Shown one piece after another: positions 1 through 11,040 of a stretch of 64,000 bases of DNA. Location of the stretch: assembly GCA_023374025.1 (NCBI GenBank), contig SIJG01000062.1, positions 753,488 to 817,487 on the forward strand, written 5' to 3'. Each line of letters begins with the position of its first letter. The stretch's first letter is position 1. Made by a program: the position numbers and the translations under genes. The notes below the pieces were generated by a model. That model was not told the DNA's origin. It searched no databases and was given only the letters and a program-made list of their open reading frames with translations. The stretch comes from Heterodera schachtii (lineage: Eukaryota; Nematoda; Chromadorea; Rhabditida; Heteroderidae).

Positions 1-2507
1 ATTTGCTGTTTTGCGCTGAATATGTTCGCCTTTTATAGGGTGGCGGCATTTGTAGACAAAAAGTAATTAGGCAAATTATGTCATTATCATCAATCAATTA
101 AATATCTTTCAAATAAATAATTAATCCTTTTTTTTGGTTTTGTTGTTGAGCAAAATGATAAGCTAAAAAATGGATGAGGAAGGAATTTTAATCCAAGCTG
201 AGAAAAAAAAGAGTAAAGCATAATGCTACGATTGGGGCTTAAAATAATGATCAAAGGAAAATGCGACGGACAATTTTTACATTTAATTATTTTTTGGGTA
301 TAAAAATTATTGGGTTGGTTTTGGATCACCGATCTCTATTAAAATTATGCAAAATCTTTCAGAAGTGCATCGTTCATAATGTTTTCTTATGGTCTATTAA
401 TTTTTTTGGTACCCCCTGACCCTGACATTCCCGGACTCGACTCCCGACCCATCTCCGACATTCGCAACATTTATGTGCAGAGAGATGCGCCGTGAGTGAT
501 AAAATAGAGCCATTATTTTTCTATGCTTTTTACGGGATTTATAACTTTAAAATTATTTTTCGTAAAAAAAAATTTCTTTTATCCTAAGGGTCAAAAGAAT
601 CTTTTTTAATTCCAAAGAGCAGCTGCAAAATTTCAAGCTAACTTTATAATTTTACATTTGCTTAAAAAATGCGTTAATCTCCGCATATCTTCAGATTAAA
701 AGAATGTCCTCTGGTTTTATCGAGCTAAGCTTGAACAAACATTTTTAGCTAAGTTGGAACTTTAGGATGACTTGTGTAATCCGCAGTTTTGCCAATTTGG
801 GCATTTTGTGCCGAAATGATTTTTTAGCTTTCTTAGCAGAACACAATAAAATGGAAAATGGCACCTCAAAAGGACGACGTAACACCTAAGAATGGAGGAT
901 AATTTTGTTAAAAATTCACCATCAAAATTAATTTTCTTAATAAATTTCTGATTTTAGGTTTTTCCTCAATTCATAAAATTCACGAAAATTTTGTCTATGA
1001 AATTTTTTTATATGATTTTGAAAGAGAGTTTATGATAATTGCAAAATTTGTAATTTTTTTCATTTTTCTGTCGATTTGCGAGTTTGGGAAATTTGCTGAA
1101 AAAAACACCAAAATTCCAATTTTTTTTCCAAATTTTTTGCTGCTTCACTAAAAAAATAATAATTTCTGTTCTGATTTTTTGACTAGTTAATTGAATTCTA
1201 AATACATGAACAATCCTTGTTCTGCTGGGTTAAATTAATCAAAGAACAAAAATGCATTACAAAAGTGACTATTTAATTGCTTTCAAATGGACCCCCTTCG
1301 CTTACGACCATACCACGTTGAAAGCACGCCATCCCGTCCGATCTGGCAAGTTAAGCAACGTTGGGCCTTCTTAGTACTTGGAACGGAGACGTCCTGGGAA
1401 TCGAAGGTGTTGTAAGCTTTTTTCTTCTTTTTTTTTTTATTTGGTAAGAAAAAGAATTTGTTTTTGTTAAAATTTATCTGCTTAACTAACATTCATTACA
1501 TATTCCTATAACTTTGTATTTTGTGAAAAATCTATGCTTCTTTATTAAATAACATTTATTTGTTGCCTCTGCTGGAAGTGCGAAAAAAATAATAAAAAAA
1601 GGCCCATTAAACGATTTTAAATATTAATAAAATGGCACCAAAATGAGTGGAAAGAAAAAAGAGGAGATTTTGGGGATTTAATATTTTAACAATTTCTTAA
1701 AAATTGCTTATTCTTCAGCTTCAGGAGTTTATTCGTTGTGGTCCCTTTTTAACCAAATCTTACATAAAAAAGGAAAAACAAAAAAAATAAAAGTGAGCAA
1801 AATAAAACAGAAATTTTATTCGTTAACAAATACGCATCATAAAATAATACAAAAAGTAGAAAATAAATGTGAAATTAAAAATAAAATAAATAAAAAAGAA
1901 TTAATTAAATGAATGATTAATCGCCCTTTCCGTTGTTTCTTCGGCTTTCTTCAAAGAGTGGCCAAATTGAATTTGAAAGTTGGCCCAAAGTTCGCCTCAA
2001 TTTTGTCGCCAGTCCACAGAGAAACGCATGGAAACAGAGAATTGATGGGAGTTGTAGCGAAAAAAGAGTAGTCATCTGACAAATTGAAATTTAATTATTT
2101 GCTTTTTTTGTTTTTTGTTTGGCCCACCGATTCGTCGGCCATTCTTCGTCAAAAAGATCTGTCGAGTGGCCAAAGAAACGCCACATCCGACCACATCTCC
2201 GGTGGAAAATGCTGGTGATTGGAATGCCAATGCCCCGTCCGATGGCATTGGCACGGGCACAAATTCCAATGGAAATGGCCAATTGGCACTCCCAACGTAG
2301 CGGAGGTCCCTCTGTTGTCCAATCGCCGCGTTGAATGGCATTGGCATGGTGCCAAATCCCATTTTATACGGCCGACTGATACCATTGCAGCCAAATGAGC
2401 CATCGCTTCGGTACCCGTAACTGTTCAAATGCTGTCCGATTGCTCCGTCCAATGGCATTTCTTTGGTGGCGAATCCAATCGAGGCAAAACTATAAAAATG
2501 TAAATAT
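1..2507. repeat. Tandem duplication, copy 1 (5S rRNA plus SPRY 3' exons)
   Basis: Nearly the same sequence recurs at 4389-6893 with an offset of about 4388 bases. It differs by scattered substitutions and small indels. It carries one 5S rRNA gene and the last two exons of the SPRY gene. The copy begins at base 1, so its true left edge may lie outside the window. Confidence 0.9.
1300..1417 (+). rRNA. 5S ribosomal RNA gene, copy 1
   Basis: This 118-nt segment starts GCTTACGACC and ends GGTGTTGTAAGC, so its two ends pair as the 5S helix I. It contains the conserved internal control region (GATCTGGCAAGTTAAGCAAC) that binds TFIIIA, and the typical AGTACTTGGA segment. A run of T follows at once, as expected for RNA polymerase III termination. 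About 70 bases upstream are conserved in all three 5S copies in this window and probably include the upstream promoter. No spliced-leader RNA gene is visible next to it, unlike the 5S/SL1 linkage known in some nematodes. Confidence 0.95.
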
Positions 2508-4250
2508 TTCAAATAAACATAATAATTTTATGCGAATTTGTGAATTTAATTACTTAAAAATGTCATTTTACCTTTCCAAATTGGTGACTTTCATTTCAAA
2601 GTAGAACATTAAGGGACGACAACATTTGGAGATGGGAAATTTCGCAAACACAGAATGCCATCCTAATTCAAAAAAGCATTTTAATTATTTATTTCAATTT
2701 CACAATTAATTACCAAATCCGTTGCCCTTACAATTGACCGTCAATTGGCTTTCCCCGGTGATTTCGATGTCTTTGTGACAAATGGTGGCATCCCAAACAT
2801 TTAGTTGAATCCAATTTGGCAACTCCTGGAAATTCAATTTGCCTTTATAAAAAAGAAGATTTCCACCTTTGCCATTTTCACAGGGACAACCGCCGGCGTC
2901 GGCGAATGACCGCCACCCTTTGAAGTTCCTAAAAAAGCAAATGAAATTTAAATTTGATTTATAAATCAGTTATTTATTGACTTTATTTAAACATTTAAAT
3001 TATTTTTGTGCCCACCCGCGACATTGTTTTTGTCCACCACAGAACATTTTCCGCCCATGTTCTGCTGAACGTTTTCCTTTTTCTGCTGTTGACCAACACT
3101 TTCCTTCTGTTGCTGTTTTGGCTGCTTTTCCCCTGCCAAAAATGTCTCCAATTGACCAACAGAAACTGAAAATTTAATTGCATTTGGTAATCGGTCAGTT
3201 AAATGTTAATTAAGAATTCGTAAATTTTGAAATTTTACGTCCGTTTTTTCATTTTTTACCATTTCTGCCCTCCTCTTTCTTCTGCTGCTGATTTTCCAAT
3301 TGTTTGATGCGTTCCACCAATGAATTGAACACATCGACAGAAACTAAAATATGAAATTTTAAAGAAATTCTTTTTTAAATGCTTATTTAACAGTAAGGCT
3401 CTGGATACGGTATTGAAAATTTGTAATTAATTTTCAAAATTCTCCATACCGTATTTTTTCTCGAATTGGTGCTTTTCCTGCTCCATATTGAAGACTTTCG
3501 CCTTCAATTCAATGTGTTCCGTCATCCGTTTCTGCTTTTCCAACTCTGCTTTGAGAGCCCTCTGAAATTTAAAAAAGTTTAAATTTTCTCTGTTTTCGCC
3601 CCTCGCCCTCTGAAATTTCATTTTTGGAATTTCAATCGTTTTCTTTTTTCTCACATTCTCAGCATTCAGCTCCCCGTTATTCCACAACAATTTCGTTTCC
3701 CTCAATTCGGAGTTGGCAAGTTTTTCTCGGCATTCCTTAAATAAAACAAATAATTCAGTCCAATAAATTAGATTAGTAATTTGTCTTATTTCATAATTGA
3801 ATGGTTTTGGCAAAATGCCATCAAATTGCTCTAGGAATTGGGTCGGCCCTTTCTCCTTTTAATTTTATATCATTAGAAAACCTTTAAAACGAATTGTAAA
3901 TTTTGTGCTAATTTTCCATAATATTTCTCTGTTTTTGGCCTCCCCTCCCCTCCCGCCGCTTTTGTCCATTCAAAATGGCCCACCTTCAGCAGCTGCTGAT
4001 CAGTGACGAACAATTCGGCTGACAATTGATCACTCAAATTTCCGTGCCAACTGAACACTTCATAGTTGCCCACTTCTTCTGCTCCTGCTGCTGCTGCTGC
4101 TTCTGGTTGTGATAAAATTTAGAGATTTTGTATTTTACTTTTAAATAATTATTTTTTTTATTTTTCGTAATTCTTTTTTAAAATTTTTCTATTACCCTGA
4201 TCAGTTTCTGAACGGAAAAATGTATCTGGCGAACCGATGGATGATGACAT
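1951..4250 (-). CDS. B30.2/SPRY domain protein of the cyst-nematode RanBPM-like family
   Basis: The start codon at 4250 opens MSSSIGSPDTFFRSETDQG, the conserved N-terminus I associate with this family. Approximate exons on the minus strand are 4250-4195, 4125-3984, 3735-3655, 3561-3455, 3345-3258, 3165-2995, 2929-2718, 2662-2572, 2490-2128 and 2075-1951. An Ala-rich stretch precedes VGNYEVFSWHGNLSDQLSAE, then charged Glu/Lys/Gln-rich coiled-coil exons, then the SPRY domain ([64 protein letters not shown], and the closing KIEANFGPTF). The last intron is about 52 nt and keeps the frame. No signal peptide is seen, so this is probably an intracellular RanBPM-like member rather than a secreted SPRYSEC effector. 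A region of about 45 residues between the GYRSDGSFG strand and GDVVGCG is unusual for SPRY. SPRY domains bind protein partners; no substrate can be read here. Confidence 0.85.
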
Positions 4251-5684
4251 TTTTTTCAAATTAAAGAAAGTGTATTGTGCTATCTAAGAAATATTTTAAA
4301 AAATTTTAAATAAAATTTACAAATAGCAAAACTTTAAAGAAATGTAATTGGGAAATAAAATTCATCAGTGCCAAATAAATTAATGAACATTTGCTGTTTT
4401 GCGCTGAATATGTTCGCCTTTTATAGGGTGGCGGCATTTGTAGACAAAAAGTAATTAGGCAAATTATGTCATTATCATCAATCAATTAAATATCTTTCAA
4501 ATAAATAATTAATCCTTTTTTTTTGGTTTTGTTGTTGAGCAAAATGATAAGCTAAAAAATGGATGAGGAAGGAATTTTAATCCAAGCTGAGAAAAAAAAG
4601 AGTAAAGCATAATGCTACGATTGGGGCTTAAACTGTTGATCAAAGGAAAATGCGACTGACAATTTTTACATTTAATTATTTTTTGGTTATAAAATTATTG
4701 GGTTGGTTTTGGATCACCGATCTCTATTAAAATTATGCAAAATCTTTCAGAAGTGCATCGTTCATAATGTTTTCTTATGGTCTATTAATTTTTTCTTACC
4801 CACTGACCCTGACATTCCCGGACTCGACTCCCGACCCATCTCCGACATTCGCAACATTTATGTGCAGAGAGATGCGCCGTGAGTGATAAAATAGAGCCAT
4901 TATTTTTCTATGCTTTTTACGGGATTTATAACCAAAAATGATTTTTCTTAAAATAAATTTCTTTTATCCTAAGGGCCAAGAGAATCTTTTTTAATTCCAA
5001 AGAACAGCTGTAAAAGTTCAAGCTAACTTTATAATTTTACATTTCTTACAAAATGCGTTAATCTCCGCATATCTTCAGATTAAAAGAATGTCCTCTGGTT
5101 TTATCGAGCTAAGCTTGAAAAAACATTTTTAGCTTAGTTGAAACTATTAGGATGACTTGTGTAATCCGCAGTTTTGCCAATTTGGGCATTTTGTGCCGAA
5201 ATGATTTTTTAGGTTTCTTAGCAGAACACAATAAAATGGAAAATGGCACCTCAAAAGGACGATGAAACACCTAAGAATGGAGGATAATTTTGTTAAAAAT
5301 TCACCATCAAAATTAATTTTCTTAATAAATTTCTGATTTTAGGTTTTTCCTCAATTCATAAAATTCACGAAAATTTTGTCTATGAAATTTTTTTATATGA
5401 TTTTGAAAGAGAGTTTATGAGAATTGCAAAATTTGTAATTTTTTTCATTTTTCTGTCGATTTGCGAGTTTGGGAAATTTGCTGAAAAAAACACCAAAATT
5501 CCAATTTTTTTTCCAAATTTTTTGCTGCTTCACTAAAAAAATAATAATTTCTGTTCTGATTTTTTGACTAGTTAATTGAATTCTAAATACATGAACAATC
5601 CTTGTTCTGCTGGGTTAAATTAATCAAAGAACAAAAATGCATTACAAAAGTGACTATTTAATTGCTTTCAAATGGACCCCCTTC

Positions 5685-5802
5685 GCTTACGACCATACCA
5701 CGTTGAAAGCACGCCATCCCGTCCGATCTGGCAAGTTAAGCAACGTTGGGCCTTCTTAGTACTTGGAACGGAGACGTCCTGGGAATCGAAGGTGTTGTAA
5801 GC
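5685..5802 (+). rRNA. 5S ribosomal RNA gene, copy 2
   Basis: Appears identical to the copy at 1300-1417 over 118 nt, including the paired ends, the internal control region and the following T-rich terminator. It lies in the duplicated block and is likely functional, because no change is seen in the transcribed part while the flanks have drifted. Confidence 0.94.
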
Positions 5803-6336
5803 TTTTTTCTTTTTTTTTATTTTTATTTTGTAAGAAAAAGAATTTGTTTTTGTTAAAATTTATCTGCTTAACTAACATTCATTACATATTCCTATAACTT
5901 TGTATTTTGTGAAAAATCTATGCTTCTTTATTAAATAACATTTATTTGTTGCCTCTGCTGGAAGTGCGAAAAAATTAATAAAAAAAGGCCCATTAAACGA
6001 TTTTAAATATTAATAAAATGGCACCAAAATGAGTGGAAAGAAAAAAGAGGAGATTTTGGGGATTTAATATTTTAACAATTTCTTAAAAATTGCTTATTCT
6101 TCAGCTTCAGGAGTTTATTCGTTGTGGTCCCTTTTAACCAAATCTTACATAAAAAAGGAAAAACAAAAAAAATAAAAGTGAGCAAAATAAAACAGAAATT
6201 TTATTCGTTAACAAATACGCATCATAAAATAATACAAAAAGTAGAAAATAAATGTGAAATTAAAAATAAAATAAATAAATAAAGAATTAATTAAATGAAT
6301 GATTAATCGCCCTTTCCGTTGTTTCTTCGGCTTTCT

Positions 6337-6893
6337 TCAAAGAGTGGCCAAATTGAATTTGAAACTTGGCCCAAAGTTCGCCTCGATTTTGTCGCCAGTC
6401 CACAGAGAAACGCATGGAAACAGAGAATTGATGGGAGTTGTAGTGAAAAAAGAGTAGTCATCTGACAAATTGAAATTTAATTATTTGCTTTTTTTGTTTT
6501 TTGTTTGGCCCACCGATTCGTCGGCCATTCTTCGTCAAAAAGATCTGTCGAGTGGCCAAAGAAACGCCACATCCGACCACATCTCCGGTGGAAAATGCTG
6601 GTGATTGGAATGCCTAATGCCCCGTCCGATGGCATTGGCACGGGCACAAATTCCAATGGAAATGCCCAATTGGCACTCCCAACGTAGCGGAGGTCCCTCT
6701 GTTGTCCAATCGCCGCGTTGAATGGCATTGGCATGGTGCCAAAGCCCATTTTATACGGCCGACTGATACCATTGCAGCCAAATGAGCCATCGGTTCGGTA
6801 CCCGTAACTGTTCAAATGCTGTCCGATTGCTCCGTCCAATGGCATTTCTTTGGTGGCGAATCCAATCGAGGCAAAACTATAAAAATGTAAATA
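6337..6893 (-). pseudogene. Partial SPRY-domain gene copy (3' exons only, frameshifted)
   Basis: This is the counterpart of 1951-2507. It keeps the exon from SIGFATKEM through the SPRY core and the last exon ending ANFGP-, but all upstream exons (N-terminus, coiled coil, first half of SPRY) are absent. A one-base insertion in ATGCCTAATGCCCC near 6613, against ATGCCAATGCCCC in the full copy, shifts the frame before GDVVGCG. An open frame of 122 codons from MPLDGAIG runs through the shift but loses the domain. It is therefore read as a non-functional fragment. Confidence 0.8.
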
Positions 6894-7394
6894 TTTGAAA
6901 AATTACCAATAAATGCACAAAAATAAGAGATACGAGACGAGCAACATCCCTATTACAAATGTCTAAACCTCTCAAATAAAATTTTACTTTAATGTAACAT
7001 TTTTTTTTGACTTTTTTCGACTTTTTGGAATTTTATGACTTTTTGCATTTTTTGACCTTTTGATTTTGATAAGCATTGTGCTAGAGAAATAGATAAAAAA
7101 AAAAAATTGAGAAATTAAATTATTTATTAAACAGTTTTTTAATTTAAATTTTTTCTGCAATCATTAAATTTCTGCAAAACGAATATTAATAAGCAAAATG
7201 GGAGATATCATGTATTTTCCACATTGGTATTTTTAATCAATTTTGCTGCGTTTTTCCAGTGAAAATCTGTTTAAAATGGTTAAAATTTCCAATTTTTCCT
7301 CCGGCGCGGCATTTCGGCACACCGTCGGGCCTCCAAAATTTATTTTTTCATAAAAAGAGGCTCAAAATAAAAATATTGGTTATTTTTGGTGAAA
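6894..7394. other. AT-rich intergenic spacer
   Basis: No gene is supported here. The stretch holds T- and A-rich low-complexity sequence and short open frames without recognisable similarity. It separates the SPRY block from the first triplicated cassette. Confidence 0.6.
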
Positions 7395-7727
7395 ATAAAC
7401 GTAAAAATGTGCACTCAAATTTTGAAAGTTTCGGCGCCGATTTTTTAAAATGCTCATTTTGACCCTAAATGCAGATTTTGTGACCTCTAATCCCTCCTAT
7501 GTGACGGGGTAATTATGCATGTTTTGGGGTGGGATTTTCACTAAAAAAAATCAGTTCCAATTATTTATCCGGTCGGCGCAACACAGCAAAAATACAATAT
7601 ATACACATAGCAGTGATCAGAAAAGAACAATACATCGATATGAACATTGATCACGCAAATATACAATAGACAGGTTTATGTACATCTCTGTTATTCGTCT
7701 GCCGCGCTCGTTCTCCCGTTCTTCAGC

Positions 7728-8245
7728 TCAGCTCTGGCCCTGAACGATCGCCACCACGTCGATCATGACGTACGCGCTCTTCGGCAACTTGACCACTTGG
7801 AAGAAGCTGCGCGCAGGGTACGTGTCCTCGGTGAAGAAGTTCTTGATCGTCTCGTTGACCGCCTGGAAGTCGCTCATGTCGGCCACCATGATGTTGCAGT
7901 TGATCACTGAAAAGGGCGCAAATTCACAGATGATGGATGATGTGATCCGACTTTTGCTCACTCACCGTGCTTGAAGGACGAGCCGGCGTACGTCAGAATC
8001 TCGCCAATGTTGGTCATCGCTTGTTTCGCCTCGGCTCGCGCTCCACCCGGCACCACATTCGTCGACCCCGCCGCGATCCCGGTCTGGCCACTGATGTACA
8101 GCGTCTGGTTGTTGAGGAGCACTGCCTGGCTGAAAAAAACAAAAAACATGAAGATGGTTTGTGATGGCCTCCGTTGTTCCGACCTGTGACCCGTCGCAGG
8201 AGGCGCCTTGGACGTGGTGATGAGACGAATGGAGGGAGCAGCCAT
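7728..8245 (-). CDS. RidA/YjgF/UK114 family imine deaminase, copy 1
   Basis: Three exons on the minus strand: 8245-8184, 8129-7966 and 7906-7728. Spliced, the product reads MAAPSIRLITTSKAPPATGH, then SQAVLLNNQTLYISGQTG, and later HVINCNIMVADMSDF and YPARSFFQVVKLPKSAYVMI, about 134 residues, the usual length for the family. RidA proteins are trimers that hydrolyse reactive 2-aminoacrylate and related imines formed by PLP enzymes. The Arg of the YPAR segment matches the carboxylate-binding Arg of active members, and the YISGQ and N-C-N-I-M-V-D elements are typical. The start at 8245 is chosen because it gives a family-like N-terminus; an in-frame start further upstream is possible. The gene diverges from the kinase gene on the opposite strand. 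Confidence 0.93.
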
Positions 8246-8633
8246 TTGGAGAGTGGTGGTTTCAGAAATTGGGACGTTGGTCGTTTGTTCGCTGAAAATT
8301 AAAAGAAACGCCAATTAAAATACAGGAAAAAGGCAAGCGAAATGCAAGGAAAAAAGAAAATTTGTGGAGTTTGAAAATGATTCATCCATTAAAATTTTGG
8401 CGTATTTATACGCTCAGAAAAAAATTCGGAAAAATCTGACCATTTATTTCATTTTTCTGCGTATAAAAGGTGCTGCATTTTGGCAATCCGCACCATTGTC
8501 CTTATTCCTAAATATTCACACAACAACACCGGCAGCGTGACCATTCTGCGCCAGCCACAAATTGCACAGCGACACATCCCATCCTGCGCCTTCGCCACGG
8601 ACCGCAACACATCGCTGGCCAACATCAAGCGCA
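8246..8633. promoter_or_regulatory. Divergent promoter region between RidA and kinase genes, copy 1
   Basis: 388 bases separate the two start codons. A TATA box, TATAAAAG at 8462-8469, lies about 165 bases before the kinase ATG and points toward the kinase. A perfect 6-bp inverted repeat (GCGTAT-TT-ATACGC, 8400-8413) lies between the genes and could be a protein binding site. Both features are kept in all three copies. Shared control of the two genes is an inference. Confidence 0.55.
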
Positions 8634-10229
8634 ATGGAGACGGACGAACAGATGTGGGACATGCCCTACTACCACGGACTGGTGCGTTTTGGTCGTTGGC
8701 ATGCAATTCTGACCACTAATGCACAAATTCCTTGTTTAGCTGCCCCGAGAGGACGTCAATGATCTGCTGGTCAAAGAGGGCGACTTCCTGATCCGCATGA
8801 GCGAGGAGACTTCAGGACAGGACCGCATCTACGTGCTCTCTGTCGTCGCGGGAGGCCACAAGCATCATCTCATCTTTCGCATCGAGCGTGGAATGATCGC
8901 GGTGGACTTCAAACACGAAAGAGGCTACAGGACAATGCGGCGCTTCATCGAGACACATCTGAGCAAAAGAGACACGGTGGTTGACGTGAGTTTGTTGGGG
9001 AGAGAGGGGAGAAGGCGCTAATTAACCCCAAATTCCCTTTTCAGCAGAGGAAGGTGATTCTACTGAAAGGGGTCGGCCGGCAGAAATGGGAGCTCGCACA
9101 TTCGACCATCACGCAGGGCGCTGAACTGGGCAAGGGCGCGTTCGGCGTTGTCAAGCGTGGCGTCTTCCGCGACCCAACCATCGGGCAGCCAGTGCAAGTG
9201 GCCATCAAGGAGGTGTCGCAGACGAGCACAAAGGCACAGGTAAATTGGACGGGGCAGCAAATAGGTTTTCAGTCTGTTAATCGATTCCCCTCCCCACTTT
9301 TTCAGATCAAGGAGTTCATGAACGAAGCGAGGATCATGCGCCATTTGGAACACAAAAATGTCATCAAATTCTACGGCGTTGCTGTTGGCCGCGAACCGCT
9401 GATGGTCCTCATGGAGCTGGCGTCCGACGGCTCGCTCGACACGTATCTCAAGAAGACGAAAAGAAGTCCGCGCAGCAAACTCTTCATGTGCTACGGCGCC
9501 GCCGCGGGACTGGACCACGTGCACTCCAAGGGCATCCTGCACTGCGACATCGCCGCCAGGAACTGCCTCTTCTCAGAAAACACGGTGGGTTTCTGCTTTT
9601 CGCATTGTGACCAGCGCACAATTTGCCGTTTTCTTTCAGGTGAAGGTGGCAGACTTCGGCCTCGCATTCAAAGGACCGTCAAAGCCGGTGGAAACGGGCA
9701 AGCCGGTGCCGATCAGATGGCTGTCGCCGGAGACGATGCGCGAACGCACATTCACGCCGAAGAGTGACACGTGGGCTTACGGAGTGCTCTGCTGGGAGAT
9801 CTTCAGCAACGCGCAACAGCCCTACCAGTTCATGTCCAACAACGACGTCGCCCCGATGGTCAGTGCAGTGTGGGGGGGGGGGGGGGGTTGAAAACGAACT
9901 TCCCATTTTCAGAATCATCTCCCCTCCCCTTTTCAGGTTCTGCGCGGCACGCGACTCCGCTTCCCAAATGTGACGCCACCTCCGTTTGCGGAATTCATCA
10001 GAGCGAACGTTTGGACTGCCGACGTCGGTAATGTTTTTTGTTTTAACATTTTCAAATATAATATTTTCCTTCCCTTTCAGCGCGCCGCTATTCAATGAGG
10101 GATGTGCTCGCCTGGATCGAGCAACACATCGATGAGCTGATCGACGATACCACAGCATCGCGGCACGACACGACTACAACTACGACTCGAAACCGCGGAT
10201 CCCGTCAAGGCTCTCGAACTGGCTCATAG
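8634..10229 (+). CDS. Fer/Fes-like SH2-tyrosine kinase with HCD catalytic loop, copy 1
   Basis: Seven exons: 8634-8681, 8740-8985, 9045-9239, 9306-9584, 9640-9858, 9936-10027 and 10081-10229, with clean GT..AG borders and matching phases. The protein starts METDEQMWDMPYYHGL and goes straight into an SH2 domain (GDFLIRMSEE with the phosphotyrosine-binding Arg). The kinase domain follows: glycine loop LGKGAFGVVKRG, VAIKEV lysine, catalytic loop LHCDIAARNCLF, VADFGLAF, RWLSPETM, and SDTWAYGVLCWE. It has no F-BAR domain, as in the expanded small Fer-like kinases of nematodes. The HRD arginine is replaced by Cys, and the segment from DFG to SPE has no tyrosine, so it is a non-RD kinase that probably does not use activation-loop phosphorylation. 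The tail is Thr/Arg/Ser-rich. An AATAAA lies near 10382. Intron 5 holds a long G run (about 9871-9887). Confidence 0.92.
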
Positions 10230-10589
10230 AAGATGGTGATCAATGTGTCGCTGATGCGTTTATATGTTCTTTGTGTGTTGTATATATGTATATGAGTGTA
10301 TATTCCGTCGCTGTTGTATCAATATTTACTGCATTTGTCCCGTATTTCGATCAAATGACTGTCATTTTTGTATTTGTCATGAATAAACTATAATCCATAG
10401 TCGATTTGATTTTAAGGGTGTATAAAAATTAAAAAGATAGCCATCCTTTTAACGAATTTTTGGAGATGGAAAAATTTTCTTAGGCCATTTTTGAGATATT
10501 CCGATCACTACGGAGGAGTGGCCTTCGAGAATATTCAAGAATAAATTTTTGTCTGTTCATTTAACCTAAAAATAATAACTTTACCAAAG

Positions 10590-11030
10590 TGCCTTTACTA
10601 AAATATAAACAAGAAAATATTTCCAAGATTATTCCATTGTCAAAAATTTTCTGATTGGCACGGAGAAATGCGATGACGGAGTGGTCGATGTAGCTGAAAA
10701 GGGAATGTGTTATATCGTTAATCAATGCTTTTGAATTTGAACTACCAAATCCGAAGTTGTTTGAAGCGAATTTTGTTGGGCAGCGGACGGTCCGGCAAAG
10801 GAAATGGCACAGAATTGTCATAATTGGCGGTAAACACACGTAATTTTGGCACTTTTGCGACACTGTCATTGCAGATTGTGATTGTTCTCCAAAGTGTCAA
10901 TTCGCTTGTGCCATCGAAATGTTTGTCCACCAAAAGTTCGAAACGTGGCGAAAGAAGTGCCAAATTGAGGGCGAGTTGATTTTTGACCCTCGGAATGCCA
11001 TCCCAGATTTTAACGATTTGAACTAGTAAA
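10590..11030 (-). pseudogene. N-terminal half of a nematode-expanded gene family, inverted fragment, copy 1
   Basis: Read on the minus strand, this gives IWDGIPRVKNQLALNLALLS, PRFELLVDKHFDGTSELTLW, then PFPLPDRPLPNKIRF, a 53-nt intron, and YIDHSVIAFLRANQKIFDN. This pattern resembles a family greatly expanded in cyst nematodes, in part annotated as F-box-containing; I cannot confirm that label. Similarity ends after IFDN, and the missing C-terminal half lies just to the right on the opposite strand. No proper start codon context is visible. A base insertion near 10760 breaks NNFGFG relative to the other copies. Best read as a broken gene. Confidence 0.5.
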
Positions 11031-11040
11031 AGTATTCCTT

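Larger units (their letters stand above)
4389..6893. repeat. Tandem duplication, copy 2
   Basis: Second copy of 1-2507. Similarity stops at about 6893, just upstream of the SPRY exon that encodes SFASIGFATKEM, so only the 3' part of the SPRY gene was copied. The join at 4388/4389 sits about 140 bases upstream of the intact gene's start codon, so the copied block may supply part of that gene's present 5' flank. Confidence 0.9.

Noticed and set aside
9060..9542. 160-codon minus-strand frame opposite the kinase exons
   Set aside because: It is the antisense of conserved kinase and SH2 exons and crosses their introns. The plus strand has recognised motifs.
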